Source: Cricetomys ansorgei (taxonomy: Eukaryota > Chordata > Mammalia > Rodentia > Nesomyidae). From it: DNA of 64,000 nucleotides. Both the position numbers and the translations under genes were made by a program. Every line of letters begins with the position of its first letter. Position 1 is the stretch's first letter. The stretch covers positions 3,244,501 through 3,308,500 of the forward strand of contig JAMJFZ010001133.1 of the NCBI GenBank assembly GCA_026225945.1, in the 5' to 3' direction. Below are positions 1 to 11,035 of the stretch, piece after piece. Below the pieces are notes generated by a model. It did no database searches and was not told the DNA's origin. It was given only the letters and a program-made list of their open reading frames with translations.

Positions 1-595
1 AACCAATTTGAAAGCAATATAAATCTACAGGTATACACATAAATATTCGGCAAACAGTTTGGCAGCAAGACCATTTAGTATAACAACGAGTGTAGGTTCT
101 TCCAGTATGGCTCTATGATCACCCTAGTCATAGACTTTGACCTGGTTTACAGTACCAGACCTGAAACCCCTCCTGTGGAGGAGGCCTCCTACTCGATTAG
201 AAAGCAGTAGGTTTACTCCTAACTCTCATGCTACTATTATACCAGTGATCCATCTTGCCAGGCAGGTCAGTATTGTAGCACACAGGGTCCAGCACTAGGT
301 GATACCACTAATGTCTTTTCTCCATGAGCAGCCTTCATAGTACCTTCTGGCAGAATATAAACTGGCCATCAGGATCCTGGTCAGTTGAAGTTGAGTTTTC
401 TATGTCCGGAACCCCAAATGAGTGGTGTCTCATTTGGTAAGGTAAGCAAGACTTACCTTCTAGTTTTAGTGGGCAGTTGAAAGAGCAGTAGCAACAGCCT
501 GTGCAGTTTTGGGTCTCTTTGCCCCCCCTCCATCAGCAATTCATAGGATAGAATACCTTACTTGGCACTGAGGCTTTCATTTGATAACCCATGCC
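1..595 (-). mobile_element. L1 (Lx-type) 3' UTR fragment
   Basis: The block matches, from memory of the family, the non-coding 3' UTR of rodent Lx-type L1 elements read in reverse. Recognisable landmarks are the phrases around 70-140 (gcaagaccattta, then tatggctctatgatcaccc), 150-185 (tacagtaccagacctgaa), 250-290 (cttgccaggcaggtcagtat) and 410-450. It has no open frame and no intact end, and it runs off the left edge of the window. The right boundary near 595 is approximate. The family is fairly sure; the subfamily is not. Confidence 0.65.
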
Positions 596-2359
596 ATTAA
601 AAATAAAAATGTACTATTGTCAAAATACAGGACTACTTATTTTTTTATGCCTTCAAGTTCTAAAAATATTTTACCCTAAGTATTTAAAATATGTAGAAAT
701 ATTTAAACAGTACTATTTTTCCTTTCTATTTTTATCTCCTTAAGATAATAAAAATTAATAGTTTGGTAGTATTCTCTACTTTTCTAACATGTGTTTGAAT
801 ATACACATCTATGTATGATTACATATTTTTCTTTTTATATTATAATATTTTCAGTTCCATATAGAAACTGTAATTCTTCCTTAATAACTACTCAGTTGTT
901 TGTCTGGGAATGTGCTATAATCTATTTAACTCTTCCTACACTGACAGCTGTTCAAGTGGCTTCCAGTTGCTTTGTTATTACAAACAAGGCTTCTATGTGC
1001 ATTCTTTCAAATGTACCATTTCATTTTAGGTTTGTGGTTTTGTTTCCTTAGGAAACACATTTTAAAACATAGAATGACTGAAGGATAGTCCATTTGAAGT
1101 TTTAATAGAAATGGCCAGATGCTTTCTACAGCAAAGTGTTCAAGCTCCGATCACAAGGGCATGAATCTGCCCTGACCTCCAAGTCCTTGTTAGTGTTTGG
1201 TGGTGCAGACCCTTTCCACTTAAAGAGAGGAAGGACTTTATTTTTGTTTACTTGTCTTAGGTATTTGCAAACTATGACCAATAATTTGATATTGACCACA
1301 TACTGGGTCTTCCACATGAACTTCACAGTATTCCCTGTTTCTTAGAAAAATTCGTCAATAATTGCGTTAAATGTGAGTTCTTACTGGGGATAATTTCCAT
1401 TTTGCTATAGCTTTTCCCCTCCTTTTCCTCCATCTTTAGTGTACATTTTGTTCTAAAATTCCCTAAGGTCTGAGAGGTTCTCTTAAATGTAATAGCTGTT
1501 GAGTTCTTGGTTCTTCAACACTGAACGGGAAAAATATGCTTGCTGGTTTTTATGTAACTGAACTGTTATGTTAAACAGGGAAAACATCAATGAAGACAAG
1601 GAGTGAAACGATGGAGAAGGTACACATGATCACCACTGCTGTCAAACTAGCAAACTGAGCATACAAAAGCAGGTTGGAAGAGCATAGCCCCATTGGTTCA
1701 CTGTGAAGGTATCAGCTCATCTCTAGGAACTTGGATGCTATTGAACTTAGAGTTCAAGAGCCTGAATCATTTCAAAGAGATGCAGGCTCAGCTGCAATAG
1801 GTTGTCAGGGGGAAAGAATGCATCAAGTCACAGCTTTGTCCTTATGTAGACTGTCCAAGAGCATCACAGACCTCTGGAATCCTTTGTAGTATTTACCTCA
1901 TCTCCCTGATCAGCAAGAGAACACTGTTTCTATACCATAGCTTGACACTTACGTCTTCACTAACGTTATACATCCAGTATCATGAGAACAAGGTAAATGA
2001 ATTACTTTTGAGAAAATTGACAGAAATCCACCCGCCCCCCAAAGTTCCACCTGTACTTGCAATGCTATAGATAATTTTCCCATGTTTACATTTACCTTGT
2101 GTCCATAAGCTGTTTTCCAAGCATCCATTAAAGTCTAACACAGCTCATCTTTTAAAAGGGGTGATTTTGTTAGAGCTTATTCACAACTGTATCTGTACTC
2201 TATTTGGTGTGTTAGATGACTAAGATTTTCTGCAAGTCTATTGGCATAAAAACAACTTCAAGACTTGAGTAACCCAGTGAGTGCCCAGTTAATCAGTCTG
2301 ACCACATTTGGTAGGCTATGAGGGTCAAAGAAAGTGTTATTTTGTCTGCCTGCTGCCTG
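596..2359. other. Unassigned AT-rich DNA, no gene seen
   Basis: I recognise neither repeat nor coding sequence here. Open frames of 66-86 codons at 791-1345 on both strands are what an AT-rich sequence gives by chance, and they show no domain. The DNA just left of the pyrimidine tract is ordinary single-copy-looking sequence. Confidence 0.5.
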
Positions 2360-2684
<325 letters not shown>

Positions 2685-2735
2685 TGTGCTGAATTCAGGG
2701 CCAGGAAAGTGCTCTCCCACTGAGCTAAATACCAT
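2685..2735 (-). mobile_element. ID/B4-head SINE remnant
   Basis: The stretch around agtgctctcccactgagct is the reverse complement of the tRNA-like ID head found in ID and B4 SINEs (box-A region). Only about 50 bp survive, abutting the pyrimidine tract, so the microsatellite may have grown from the SINE's interior or tail. Confidence 0.6.
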
Positions 2736-3256
2736 ACTTTCATTGTGATTGTAATTGACTTCAAAGGTTCAGATAGGCAGGGTTCTGGCTGTAGGTAAGA
2801 ATAAAGTGTATATAAAGATCTTCTTTTCAAAAAGCTAAAGAGGGAATTTCAGAGGAATCCATAATTCAGATATGATAAAAAAAATCATCAGAAAATAACC
2901 ACCAAGTGCCACAGGCATATAAAAAGGTCACACAGTTATTTTGTGAATCAAGACAGAGACTAAAGGTTGTGATCAGAGATGCCTGAGGTTCAAATAAGTC
3001 AAAGGAACAGCTGGGAAATGGATTCCTGGGCAGTTTAAAAACAAAATATATTCTAAAGGAGTTGAGGGCCTTCACAGATGACATGATGGGGACTGTTTAC
3101 TCCCCTTTCTCTTCAGATTTCTCTTAGTAAACCTCAGCTAGTGCTTCCTTGCTACTTAGTGAGGAAAGACATGGCCTGCTGCAATGTCTGGGGAGGAGGT
3201 GATGAAAAGGTGGTAGTGATTGTGGACAATAATCCTCACTACTGATCTGGTTAGAG
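2736..3256. other. Unassigned DNA
   Basis: No gene or confident repeat. Part of 2900-2980 (gtcacacag within a run ending in gagactaaag) faintly recalls a MIR core in reverse, but it is too short and diverged to call. Confidence 0.4.
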
Positions 3257-3479
3257 CAGTGGTTCTCATCCTGGGGGTTGGACCCCCTTGGGGGTCAAAT
3301 AACTCTTTCACAGGGGTCACCTAAGACCATCTGCATATCAGATATTTACATTACAATTTATTACAGTAGCAAAATCACAGTTATGAAATAGCAACAAGAA
3401 TAATTTTATGGTTGGGAGTGACTACAACATGAGGAACTCTATTGGAGGGCCACGGCCTTAGGATGGTTGAGAACCACTG
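3257..3479. mobile_element. URR1-type hAT-Charlie miniature element
   Basis: A 223-bp element with near-perfect terminal inverted repeats: it opens with cagtggttctca and closes with tgagaaccactg. The interior contains the diagnostic phrases caggggtcacc and tcagatatttacattac. URR1 is a non-autonomous rodent DNA transposon of the hAT-Charlie group. The expected 8-bp target duplication is degenerate (ggttagag versus ggtttcat, about half matching), in line with an old insertion. It encodes no protein. Confidence 0.88.
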
Positions 3480-3578
3480 GGTTTCATTGTACTGCTTCTG
3501 GAGCCCGTTGTTCCCTGAATCACAAGTTACCCTGTGCACCCATCTTGTCTTACAAAGTATCTTGCTTTCCTACTTGTC

Positions 3579-3751
3579 TATGCCAAGTTTCTGTGGCTAC
3601 AGCTAGTCCACCTCAAGAACTTTAGTTTTTAATATCTATAATACTATTGGTCTAAATATGTATATTTGTTGTGTTTAGTCATCACATACATACTAAAGCA
3701 AAAGTCTCATTTCTTGAGGTGGACTAGCTGCAGCCACAGACACTGGGCATA
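3579..3751. repeat. Fold-back: 41-bp inverted repeat with 91-bp loop
   Basis: Arm 3579-3619 is the reverse complement of arm 3711-3751 at 38 of 41 positions. The mismatches fall at arm positions 7, 11 and 21. The loop (3620-3710) is AT-rich. A short ctttagt motif recurs inside both arms, which hints that the pairing once extended further inward. I recognise no transposon family. It could be a local inverted duplication or a miniature element with long terminal repeats. Confidence 0.9.
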
Positions 3752-3803
3752 ATCAGTGTTTCCAGAAGATAGACTTGTGGAGGAGTGTGGGGGTCAGGAG
3801 GCA

Positions 3804-4114
3804 TAGATAACATTGAGGCCCATCAGTGAATGACACTCTAAGATGTTTGGGGAGAAGTCAAGTACTTATTTGCTGTTCTAATGGGTATATGAAATTTTTG
3901 TCTTAAAAAAATCAATTTATATAACATACAAAGGAAGGAATGAGCAGAAAGATGTTTAATTAATGAAAAAATTTCCACATTGAATGATTTTTGAGGAAGT
4001 TATAAGATATAAGGAGGAGAATGCTGGTAGATTCTAGAAGTGTTTAGGTAATGAATCTTAAAAATCTTCATTTTCCTTTGTTGGGCAGATAACATTAGGG
4101 CCCATCAGTGAATG
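3804..4114. repeat. Pair of 29-bp direct repeats 282 bp apart
   Basis: Positions 3804-3832 and 4086-4114 match at 26 of 29 bases (core gcccatcagtgaatg, with agataacatt shared upstream). Flanking sequence is not alike. The pair lies just right of the fold-back, so this half-kilobase has had more than one local duplication. The DNA between the copies is unassigned. Confidence 0.8.
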
Positions 4115-4811
4115 CTCAAGAGAAGCACACTTCTCATCCTCGCTGTGCATGTGTGCTGAGAAATAGACTTTGCTATGCAGCTGATGTCCCGGAAGACATG
4201 CTTTTCTTAGGTCCTGGCATTAAGATATTAATGTCCTTCCCCAAATAAATAGAACACATCTTGAGGCCCCACCCTTTCTTATGCCATGTGTGTAATGGGA
4301 TGTAGGCTTATTATCAGAGTAAGATAAGGAGAGACTCCTTCTCTTGCTCATTCAACATTGGCTCAATTTTAGGACGTCTGTGCAGCTGGCAGAGCTCAGG
4401 AAGGACTGTTTTCTGGATGATGGCTATGAGTCCCATGTTTTTGACTAACTGGCAGTGAGAACTGGCTTTGCTCTGCTGCTAAAAATATTGAAAGAAAAGT
4501 AGTGCAGATTTTAAGAATTTCCCTACTGGGTGGCATAGATTCACATAAAGTGAATTTGACTTCAATCTTTATGGCAAACTAAGCTTTACAGCCAACTGTT
4601 TTTGTAATGGCAAGATTAGAAAAGTTATAATCATCAATTTATATCAGTCTTTTTGGAGGACTTAGTGACTACAGCTGTAGTTATAGAGCCCAGACATTGT
4701 TCTCCTGTGACTCCAGTGCAGTCCACTAGGGAGAAAGGTTGATATGAATTTAGATTTTGAGCATAGGCTATATATACTTTATATGTTAAGAATTCTTTGA
4801 AAATATATCTG
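4115..4811. other. Unassigned DNA
   Basis: Nothing recognised: no SINE heads, LINE motifs, open frames of note or simple repeats. Confidence 0.5.
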
Positions 4812-5197
4812 TTTTAGTTTCATTTCTATTGCTATGAAAATATCCTGAGAAAAAATCTTTGAAGGGGGAAAGAGTTTCTTTGACTTACAATTTTAGGTTT
4901 CAGTCCATCATTGAGGGGAAGTCAAAACAGGAACATAAGCATTGGCCTCTCCACTACAGTCAGGAGCAGAGAGAAATGAAAGCACAGATGATGCTTGCCC
5001 TGCTCTCATCTGGGTTTCTCTTGTCCTTCTTACTCCAGGACCCCCTGCCCAAGGAATGGTACCACACACAATGGGTTGGTCTTACTAGACCAACTAACAA
5101 TCAAGACAATCCCCCACAGACATGCCACAGACCACCTTGATCTGAGTAGTTCCTCAAATGAAACCTGGTCTCAGGTGTTACATCAAGTTGGCATTCA
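4812..5197 (-). mobile_element. LTR-like rodent repeat (MaLR-type), reverse
   Basis: Order of landmarks in the plus strand: catttctattgctatga at 4820, gaaagagtttctttgactta near 4870, cagtccatcattgagg at 4902, aggaccccctgccc at 5038, gacaatcccccacagac at 5104 and acatcaagttggcatt at the end. This is the antisense form of a ~400-bp rodent interspersed repeat whose sense strand starts near 'caacttgacacaagct' and ends 'agaaactgactaagaca'. I read that family as MaLR-type LTR DNA, but the exact family name is uncertain. A second antisense copy is at 26671-27016 and a sense copy at 31210-31601. The 93-codon plus frame within it is chance. Confidence 0.65.
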
Positions 5198-8100
5198 GAG
5201 TTAGCTATCACAACATTTGAAAGCTTTATTCTTTTGTATTGTGTATAGAGAATGCACTTTTTTTCTGAATATGTATCATTGAGAGTTTTTCTTAAATGTA
5301 GGCATATAATATTTACATACCAAACATTATTCACACAATTAGAAGTTGTGCAGTCATAGAAATGTGTATTTTTAAAATTAAAAATATATAACCAAAGCCA
5401 AATCCTTAGTTTTCTTCCCCAAATTCTTAGTCCCCCTGTATTTTGACACTGTGAATAACATCTTGTGTTTTATTATGCCTGCCATTGAACTCTCAGGCAC
5501 CTGGTGCATGCGAATGGTTAAGAAGTACCCTGAGCTTCTCCTGAAGACTGTAAGAACATTTTCCCTTCTATGTATGAGACTGTGTCAGTAGTAAGCACCC
5601 TATGGAAAGAAGCTTAGAAAATGTGAAAGTCTCAGAATTCCTCTAGATTTAGGATGTGTTCTACAGAAAATACAGATTATGACCTGTCTTTGACTTTTTA
5701 ATTCTACCCACTTACAGTCACTAGCAAATGGAATTTCAGTGCCCCTCTTCCCTATGGAGAACTTGGTCACAAAAAAGATTTGAATTTATAGTTATCCAAG
5801 CTATGCAATGAAGATCAATTCACCACAAATGATTTGACTATTGCAGGCATAAAGACATTTATGGTAACCTATTTTGTTTTGTTGCTGTTTAACTGTGTGG
5901 AAATTAGAAGGCCTATTTCATGGAGTTTCTCCTGATTTCGGTGTATTGCTAATGAAACTTTTATTTTAGCAGCACTTATTTTCAAATCAGTAATGAATGG
6001 ATACAAATAGTTCAAGTTTCTAAAATTTTTTTTTCCCTCAAAGCTGGGTTTTCTGTTACTATCACCTTTGAAAATCCCAAGGCATGTTTCAGGACTGGAA
6101 TAGCCTCCAGGCTGGGCCGTGCTTGACATCAGGCTTTCCTGGAGATGGCAGCAGAGTACGCAGAAGCCAGCGCACCCACCACAACGCATAAAGAAGCGGT
6201 GAGATTAATGGTGCTGTGCGGTTCTGGGGATGGCTCTGACGAAATGCATCAGCCTTTTCTGCTCTCAGATGACAGGGCAGGTAAACAGAGAGCTGATGTA
6301 TGTATTCATTTGAATTTTAATTGCATTGGGTAGCTTCCAAGGAGACCTGTTCACACTGCAGCTTGTGCTCTCCGCCTGTGGTCAGGCCCAAGCCTTTCCT
6401 GTCTCCGCGTTTGAGTGCTGCTCTTATTTCTTTTCTGGTGAAAGTACTGAGAGATCTTCAAAACAAACATCTTGTGAAGCCTTTACTTCATGGGTCCGTC
6501 TACAGCCTTTGTTATCTTCCCTTCATTTTCCTATAGCTATTTCTAATCTGGTAGCACACTGCATTTCAATCCCTCTGGGTTGTCAGATTTTTTTTAATCT
6601 ATAATGGGATGATTAACTGGCAAGGCTCTGCACAGGCTAATAACAGATTGCAAAGGACATCATATTAGACATTGTAAAAGCCCTCTTTATTCCAAAGTAT
6701 ACATCCAATAATGCCCCAGCAGACATGAGTAATGAGCTTTGTTCCCAGAATAACAGGGACCCCATTGCTTCAGAATTCGTGCAGAAATGTTATTAAAATG
6801 AAAAAGAGAGAACTTTGTAGTACTGAATTGCAACTGTTGGTTTCAATGCTAAACTTGTTTGTCAAATGCTGTTGCCTGGGATCAGTGAAAGCTTATATAA
6901 GACCAACCATGTTACTAGTTGGCTGGATACTGTAAGAAATTCAGCTTTGGAGGAAGCTAAATGAAAGACTTTTTTATTTAAAGACCCATGGTTATTATTT
7001 TTTTTTTCAGGTAAAATGCATAACTGTCTCTTGAGAGTATTTTTGAAATAAAATTTACTTTTAAGATGAGAGGAAAGAGCCCTGTGGATGATGAGCAGAG
7101 GTTTCTAACCAAGTCTTGAAGTTAAAGAAAAGAGATGCTCACCTTATTTTTTTCAGGAAATAGATAAATACAATGAATTGATAAAAATCACTAGTTTTGG
7201 TTAAATTGTTCAGGTAGAATAACACATTTTGTTGCAAATGAGAGCCTGATTTTTTTAACTGCAAATATCCCAGGAACATTATTGTGTATTTATAAAGTAT
7301 GGAAAATTCTGAACTGTTGATTTGTACTGTGGAGCTAGACACCAATCATTTCTGTCTATTCACTTGTGGGGGGCAACTTGGGCTAAGAGAAAGGAGCACT
7401 GGAAGAAAGGCTTCCATTCAGCTTCAAAATTGGTTCTTTTTTAAAAAAATGTAATTATTTGACTCAAGATGCTTTGAAGCTGGGTGGGGACTTGTGTACA
7501 CGGCAGGGAAGCATCCTTGAGGCGTGATGTGTGATTACTTCTGCTGTGATGCAATGGGTAGACTTATGAATCCAGACAGAATGGGACAATAGAAAGACAC
7601 ACTGAAGCATGGACATACTCAGAGTTTAAAGGGTGTGATACTAAAAAAAACTCCACATTGGTCTTCATTTTCCCTGTCCTTACCCCAGTGGAAATGTTTT
7701 GAGAGAGAAAGCAGAATTGCTGAAGCCTCCATGTTTGGAGGTTGTTTGCTTCAGCATCTTTGAGAGGTGTGTAGGTAAGAGAGTTTTGTAATAAGGAGGT
7801 AAATGGCCGGGTCTGGGGGTGACGGAGAAATCCTGAACGTGCTTGAGATTGGGAGCAGTTTGGAAGTTTGGGTCACTCTTTAGCATCTCTTGGGTGGGAG
7901 CTGCTGCAGACTCTTGTCAAAATGATGCTGGGAATGATGGCTATGCCGCACTGGTATTCTTTTGGGCTCTTTGTGAATGCTAATAAATTTAATATTCAAC
8001 AACATTCCTTTACTGAAGATTCTGGTACTTGTACCATATTTTACAAAAAGGGGGGGGGCTAAGTGAGTTAAATAATTTAAGACAAGTCAAAAAGTAAGTG

Positions 8101-8464
8101 AACTTGAATGTGGTGGTCAAAGCCTGTTCCTCAAATACTTGGAAACCTACACTGTGGTTTGAAGGCCACAGGAGTCTCTCTGGGGACAGCTCAGGGGTCT
8201 CAGGGTTGGGGACCAGCTCTCAACTGCAGTATCAAGGAGAAGGAGCAGCCACCACAATGTTGGGAGTAGGCACAGTCCGAGGGCCTGGTCCAGTCTTACC
8301 TTTCTGTAATAATTATGAGCCTTTGATTCTGGTGCCCAGTGAAAAGGGAAGTCACCCTGATGATGACAGACTGGATTCTCTGCCAGCAGGCAGGTGGGAG
8401 CCTGCAGCTGAATATGCCAGGCGCACACCCGAAAGTCTTCTGGATCTCTTCAGTGGATAACAGG
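5198..8464. other. Repeat-poor unassigned DNA
   Basis: Over 3 kb with no repeat I can name. Many short frames (up to about 120 codons at 8098-8460 plus, 106 at 5869-6189 minus) overlap one another on both strands and carry no recognisable domain, so I do not call them genes. A G9 run lies near 8050. The best candidate for function is the AT-rich block at 6595-6730, listed separately. Confidence 0.5.
6595..6730. other. Candidate conserved non-coding element
   Basis: A repeat-free block with several homeodomain-type core words (gggatgattaactgg at 6606, ggctaataacag at 6636) and a balanced, non-simple sequence. This is the look of vertebrate conserved enhancers, but conservation cannot be judged from one sequence. 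The call is inference only. Confidence 0.2.
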
Positions 8465-9490
8465 CATGTCAAGCTAAACATGTCCAGAATTAGACTCTTG
8501 ACCTTCCCCTCATACCACTTCCCCCCACAGTCCTTTCCAGAGCAAACCTGGCAACTCCATTTTCTTACTTGATAAACCCTCAAACTCAGATTAATCTCCC
8601 ACCCCTCTCCGAATCTGGGCATTCCTCACTGCCCCGTGGATGGTGCCTGGTACAAATTGCCATCAGGCCTGAATTACTGCAGTAGCTTTTGGAGTGGTTC
8701 CCCTTCCTTCTGCGATGCTCTCCATGTAGCAGCTAGCCTGACTCTGTTCATCCCAGACCTCTCTCCACAGTAGCTCAGGCTCTTCCCATTTCAGAAAGAG
8801 AACAAAAACAAAACAAAACACAAACCACTATTTCAGTTGCATCCTACAAACCTGACATCGAGCTTCTCTGGTTCCCTAACACTTCCAGCCTTGTGTCTCA
8901 GCTCTCACGGCATCAGTTTTCTTGCTTCTACCTTCAGGGGCCTTTGAACTTGCTTCCTCTTCTGCAGGGAGTGCTCTTTACTCGGCTGTTGTTGTTCTTG
9001 TTGCTATTGTTGTTTTGCATGATTAACTACTTTCTTCTGGTCTCAACTTAATGTTTTCCCCAAGGGATTCCATGACTACCCTACTCCAAATTTAATAGCT
9101 TCACATCTCCAGTGGTTCATGTCCCTTTCCTCATTTCATTTCTCCCCTGGAACACAATACTGTCTAATATCTCATTTACTTACCATGTATAATATCCATA
9201 TTGCTTATCAAATCCTAGCTTTCCATAAAAGCCAGGAGTTTGGTTTTTTTTTCTTCAGTTGAGGTAGGGTCTCATGTAGCCTAGGCCTCTAACTCACTAT
9301 GGAGCTGAGTTTGACTTTAAACCTCTGATTTTCCTGCCTCCATATCTCAAGTGCTAGGGTTTCAGGTGTTTATCACCTTGCCAGTTTTGCAAGAATGATT
9401 CCAACCACCCTGTTGTCTTTGACATAGAGCCTGGCACATGGATATATACTCTATAAATGTGTCCAAGTGAGTGAATTCATAGAAATAAAA
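8465..9490 (+). mobile_element. L2 LINE 3' region, split by a B1
   Basis: An ancient L2 (CR1-like LINE) 3' segment in sense orientation, about 880 bp of L2. Landmarks in consensus order: aaacatgtccagaatt (8477), gaattactgcagtagc (8671), ggggcctttgaacttgcttcctc (8937-8960), ttccatgactaccct (9068), ccataaaagccaggagttt (9223), then after the inserted B1 agagcctggcacatgg (9426) and tataaatgtgtcc. The tail near 9440-9490 is the usual 'ctcaataaatgtttgttgaatga' end in decayed form. No coding frame survives. Confidence 0.85.
9244..9386 (-). mobile_element. Old B1 SINE inserted in L2
   Basis: Reverse-complement B1: T-run at 9244-9252, ggtagggtctcatgtagcc, aactcactatggagc, cctgcctccatatctcaagtgctagggttt. 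The lack of the younger B1 internal sequence and the heavy divergence point to an early B1 or proto-B1. It splits the L2 between 9243 and about 9415, so it is younger than the L2. Confidence 0.8.
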
Positions 9491-9721
9491 GATTTGGTAT
9501 GCTTTGTACCTTAGTGATGTGACAAACTTTATACTTACTGCAAAGATGTTCAGAGTACAGTGGAAATTAACTTTGTCATCTAACATGACAAGCAGCTTGA
9601 TCAATGAACAAACCAACAGGATAGCCTGCCAATTAAATCTCTAAGGCATTTAAATACATAATGTAAAATAAAAAGGTTTATTGTGTGACTTGTCAAATTA
9701 ATCTAGACACAGATCTCTCTA

Positions 9722-9747
9722 CCGTGTGTGTGTGCATGTGTATATAT

Positions 9748-9786
<39 letters not shown>

Positions 9787-9875
9787 TACAGAGTCCAGAA
9801 TCAGATGTCAGATCCCCTGTAACTGGAATTATAGGTGGTTGTGAACATGCCCTGGATACTGGGATATGTATCTCC
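9722..9875 (-). mobile_element. B3 SINE, truncated, reverse
   Basis: TG-rich start, then a GA run, then the B3 core in reverse: gtcagatcccctgtaactgg, attataggtggttgtgaac. The tRNA-like head is missing: the 'tgagccatctctccagcc' end is absent, replaced by unrelated sequence after ~9875. Confidence 0.7.
9751..9784. repeat. (AG)17 microsatellite
   Basis: Pure dinucleotide run of 34 bases inside the truncated B3, at the site where the B3 tail carries TG/GA-rich sequence. Confidence 0.97.
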
Positions 9876-11035
9876 TCACAGTATATTTAAGGAACGCTTG
9901 GGTAGCATCAAGAGAATTCTCCCAACTTTGTTTCTTCTTATCATATAATTGTATGTATTAGTAATACAAGACAGCATTTTTCTGTTTTGTGACACCCAGT
10001 AGCATCTGGATTTACAAAGTACTTTTAAAACCCAAGCAAACAAGGAACACAGCTTAAGTGACTTTATAGTTTTTGTTTAGTTTATCTATTTAACTTCTTT
10101 GCAGTCAACTAATAAATAAATAAATAAATAAATACTATATACAATCAATTAAATTTCAAAAAATATTTCAAATAACCAGGAGGTGGAAAGAATAAGAAAG
10201 AGGGAGAGAGGGATGGAGACTTTGGATTTCTACAATTTTTATTACTCTTAAAACAGCAGTTTCTTAAATTCCTCTTTATTGTGATTAAAAAGTATAACCA
10301 AAACAGGAAACACAACGCTGATTGAATATGGTTTTTAGTCAGAGACTAGAATAAGAATGACCTAACAGCATGGCGTCTCCAAGTCATACTCATTAAAGCC
10401 CGAAGACTGTACATATTGGGCCCCTTCTAGGATAATGTCTCCCCTACTGTTATATTTCTTCCAATGAAACCCATCTGTGAGCTTCTACAGGATGCTCATG
10501 ACATGCATTTAAATTGCTTGTTGTGTTCCAGAAACCTCTTATTCTACAAACAAGTGGTGACCTCTGTGCTCTACGTTCATCCGAGGGACAGACACTGCAT
10601 CATCCCAGGCAGGCAGCCAAATGATGGCCACATCCTGTTCTATGCAAAAACACACATTTTCATTACACCAAGATAATTAGAAAAAGTAGCATCGAGGAAT
10701 ATGAGTAATTCCATCAGTAATTACAGCAATTACACCCTTAATTGCCATGCCACCTCCAGTGTCACATTATATCTATGTGCTGGCATTTTACAGAGAAAAC
10801 ATTCATATGTTTTATGTTAAAATGTACCTGGTTGTGTCAGGTCCCTCTCTAGGTTAACAGATAATTGAAGTAAAATGGTTTCATTGCCATGATCAAAGCA
10901 AAATGCATCATATTGTTATGGTCATTGTCATTATTGAGCTTTTCCAAGATGTGGATTTCTGCGATTTTGAGAAATATGGGAACAAAAGCCAAGGTACTGA
11001 AAAACATTGTTTCAGACAGGGAGGATCTGAGCTGG
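9876..11035. other. Unassigned DNA with one AATA microsatellite
   Basis: No gene or named repeat. Positions 10111-10134 are (AATA)6. A cluster of AATT words at 10706-10744 is listed separately. Short frames here (70-77 codons) look like chance. Confidence 0.5.
10706..10744. promoter_or_regulatory. Cluster of four AATT homeodomain-type cores
   Basis: AATT occurs at 10707, 10719, 10728 and 10740, each in a TAATT or AATTA/AATTG context, with spacings of 12, 9 and 12 bp. TAATTA-like words are the core sites of many homeodomain proteins, and near-helical spacing would put the sites on one DNA face. The surrounding block is not repeat-derived as far as I can see. Function is inference. Confidence 0.2.

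Noticed and set aside
8098..8622. Overlapping frames of 120 and 108 codons on both strands
   Set aside because: Mutually overlapping, no domain, and the right part runs into L2 sequence. Chance is the simpler reading.
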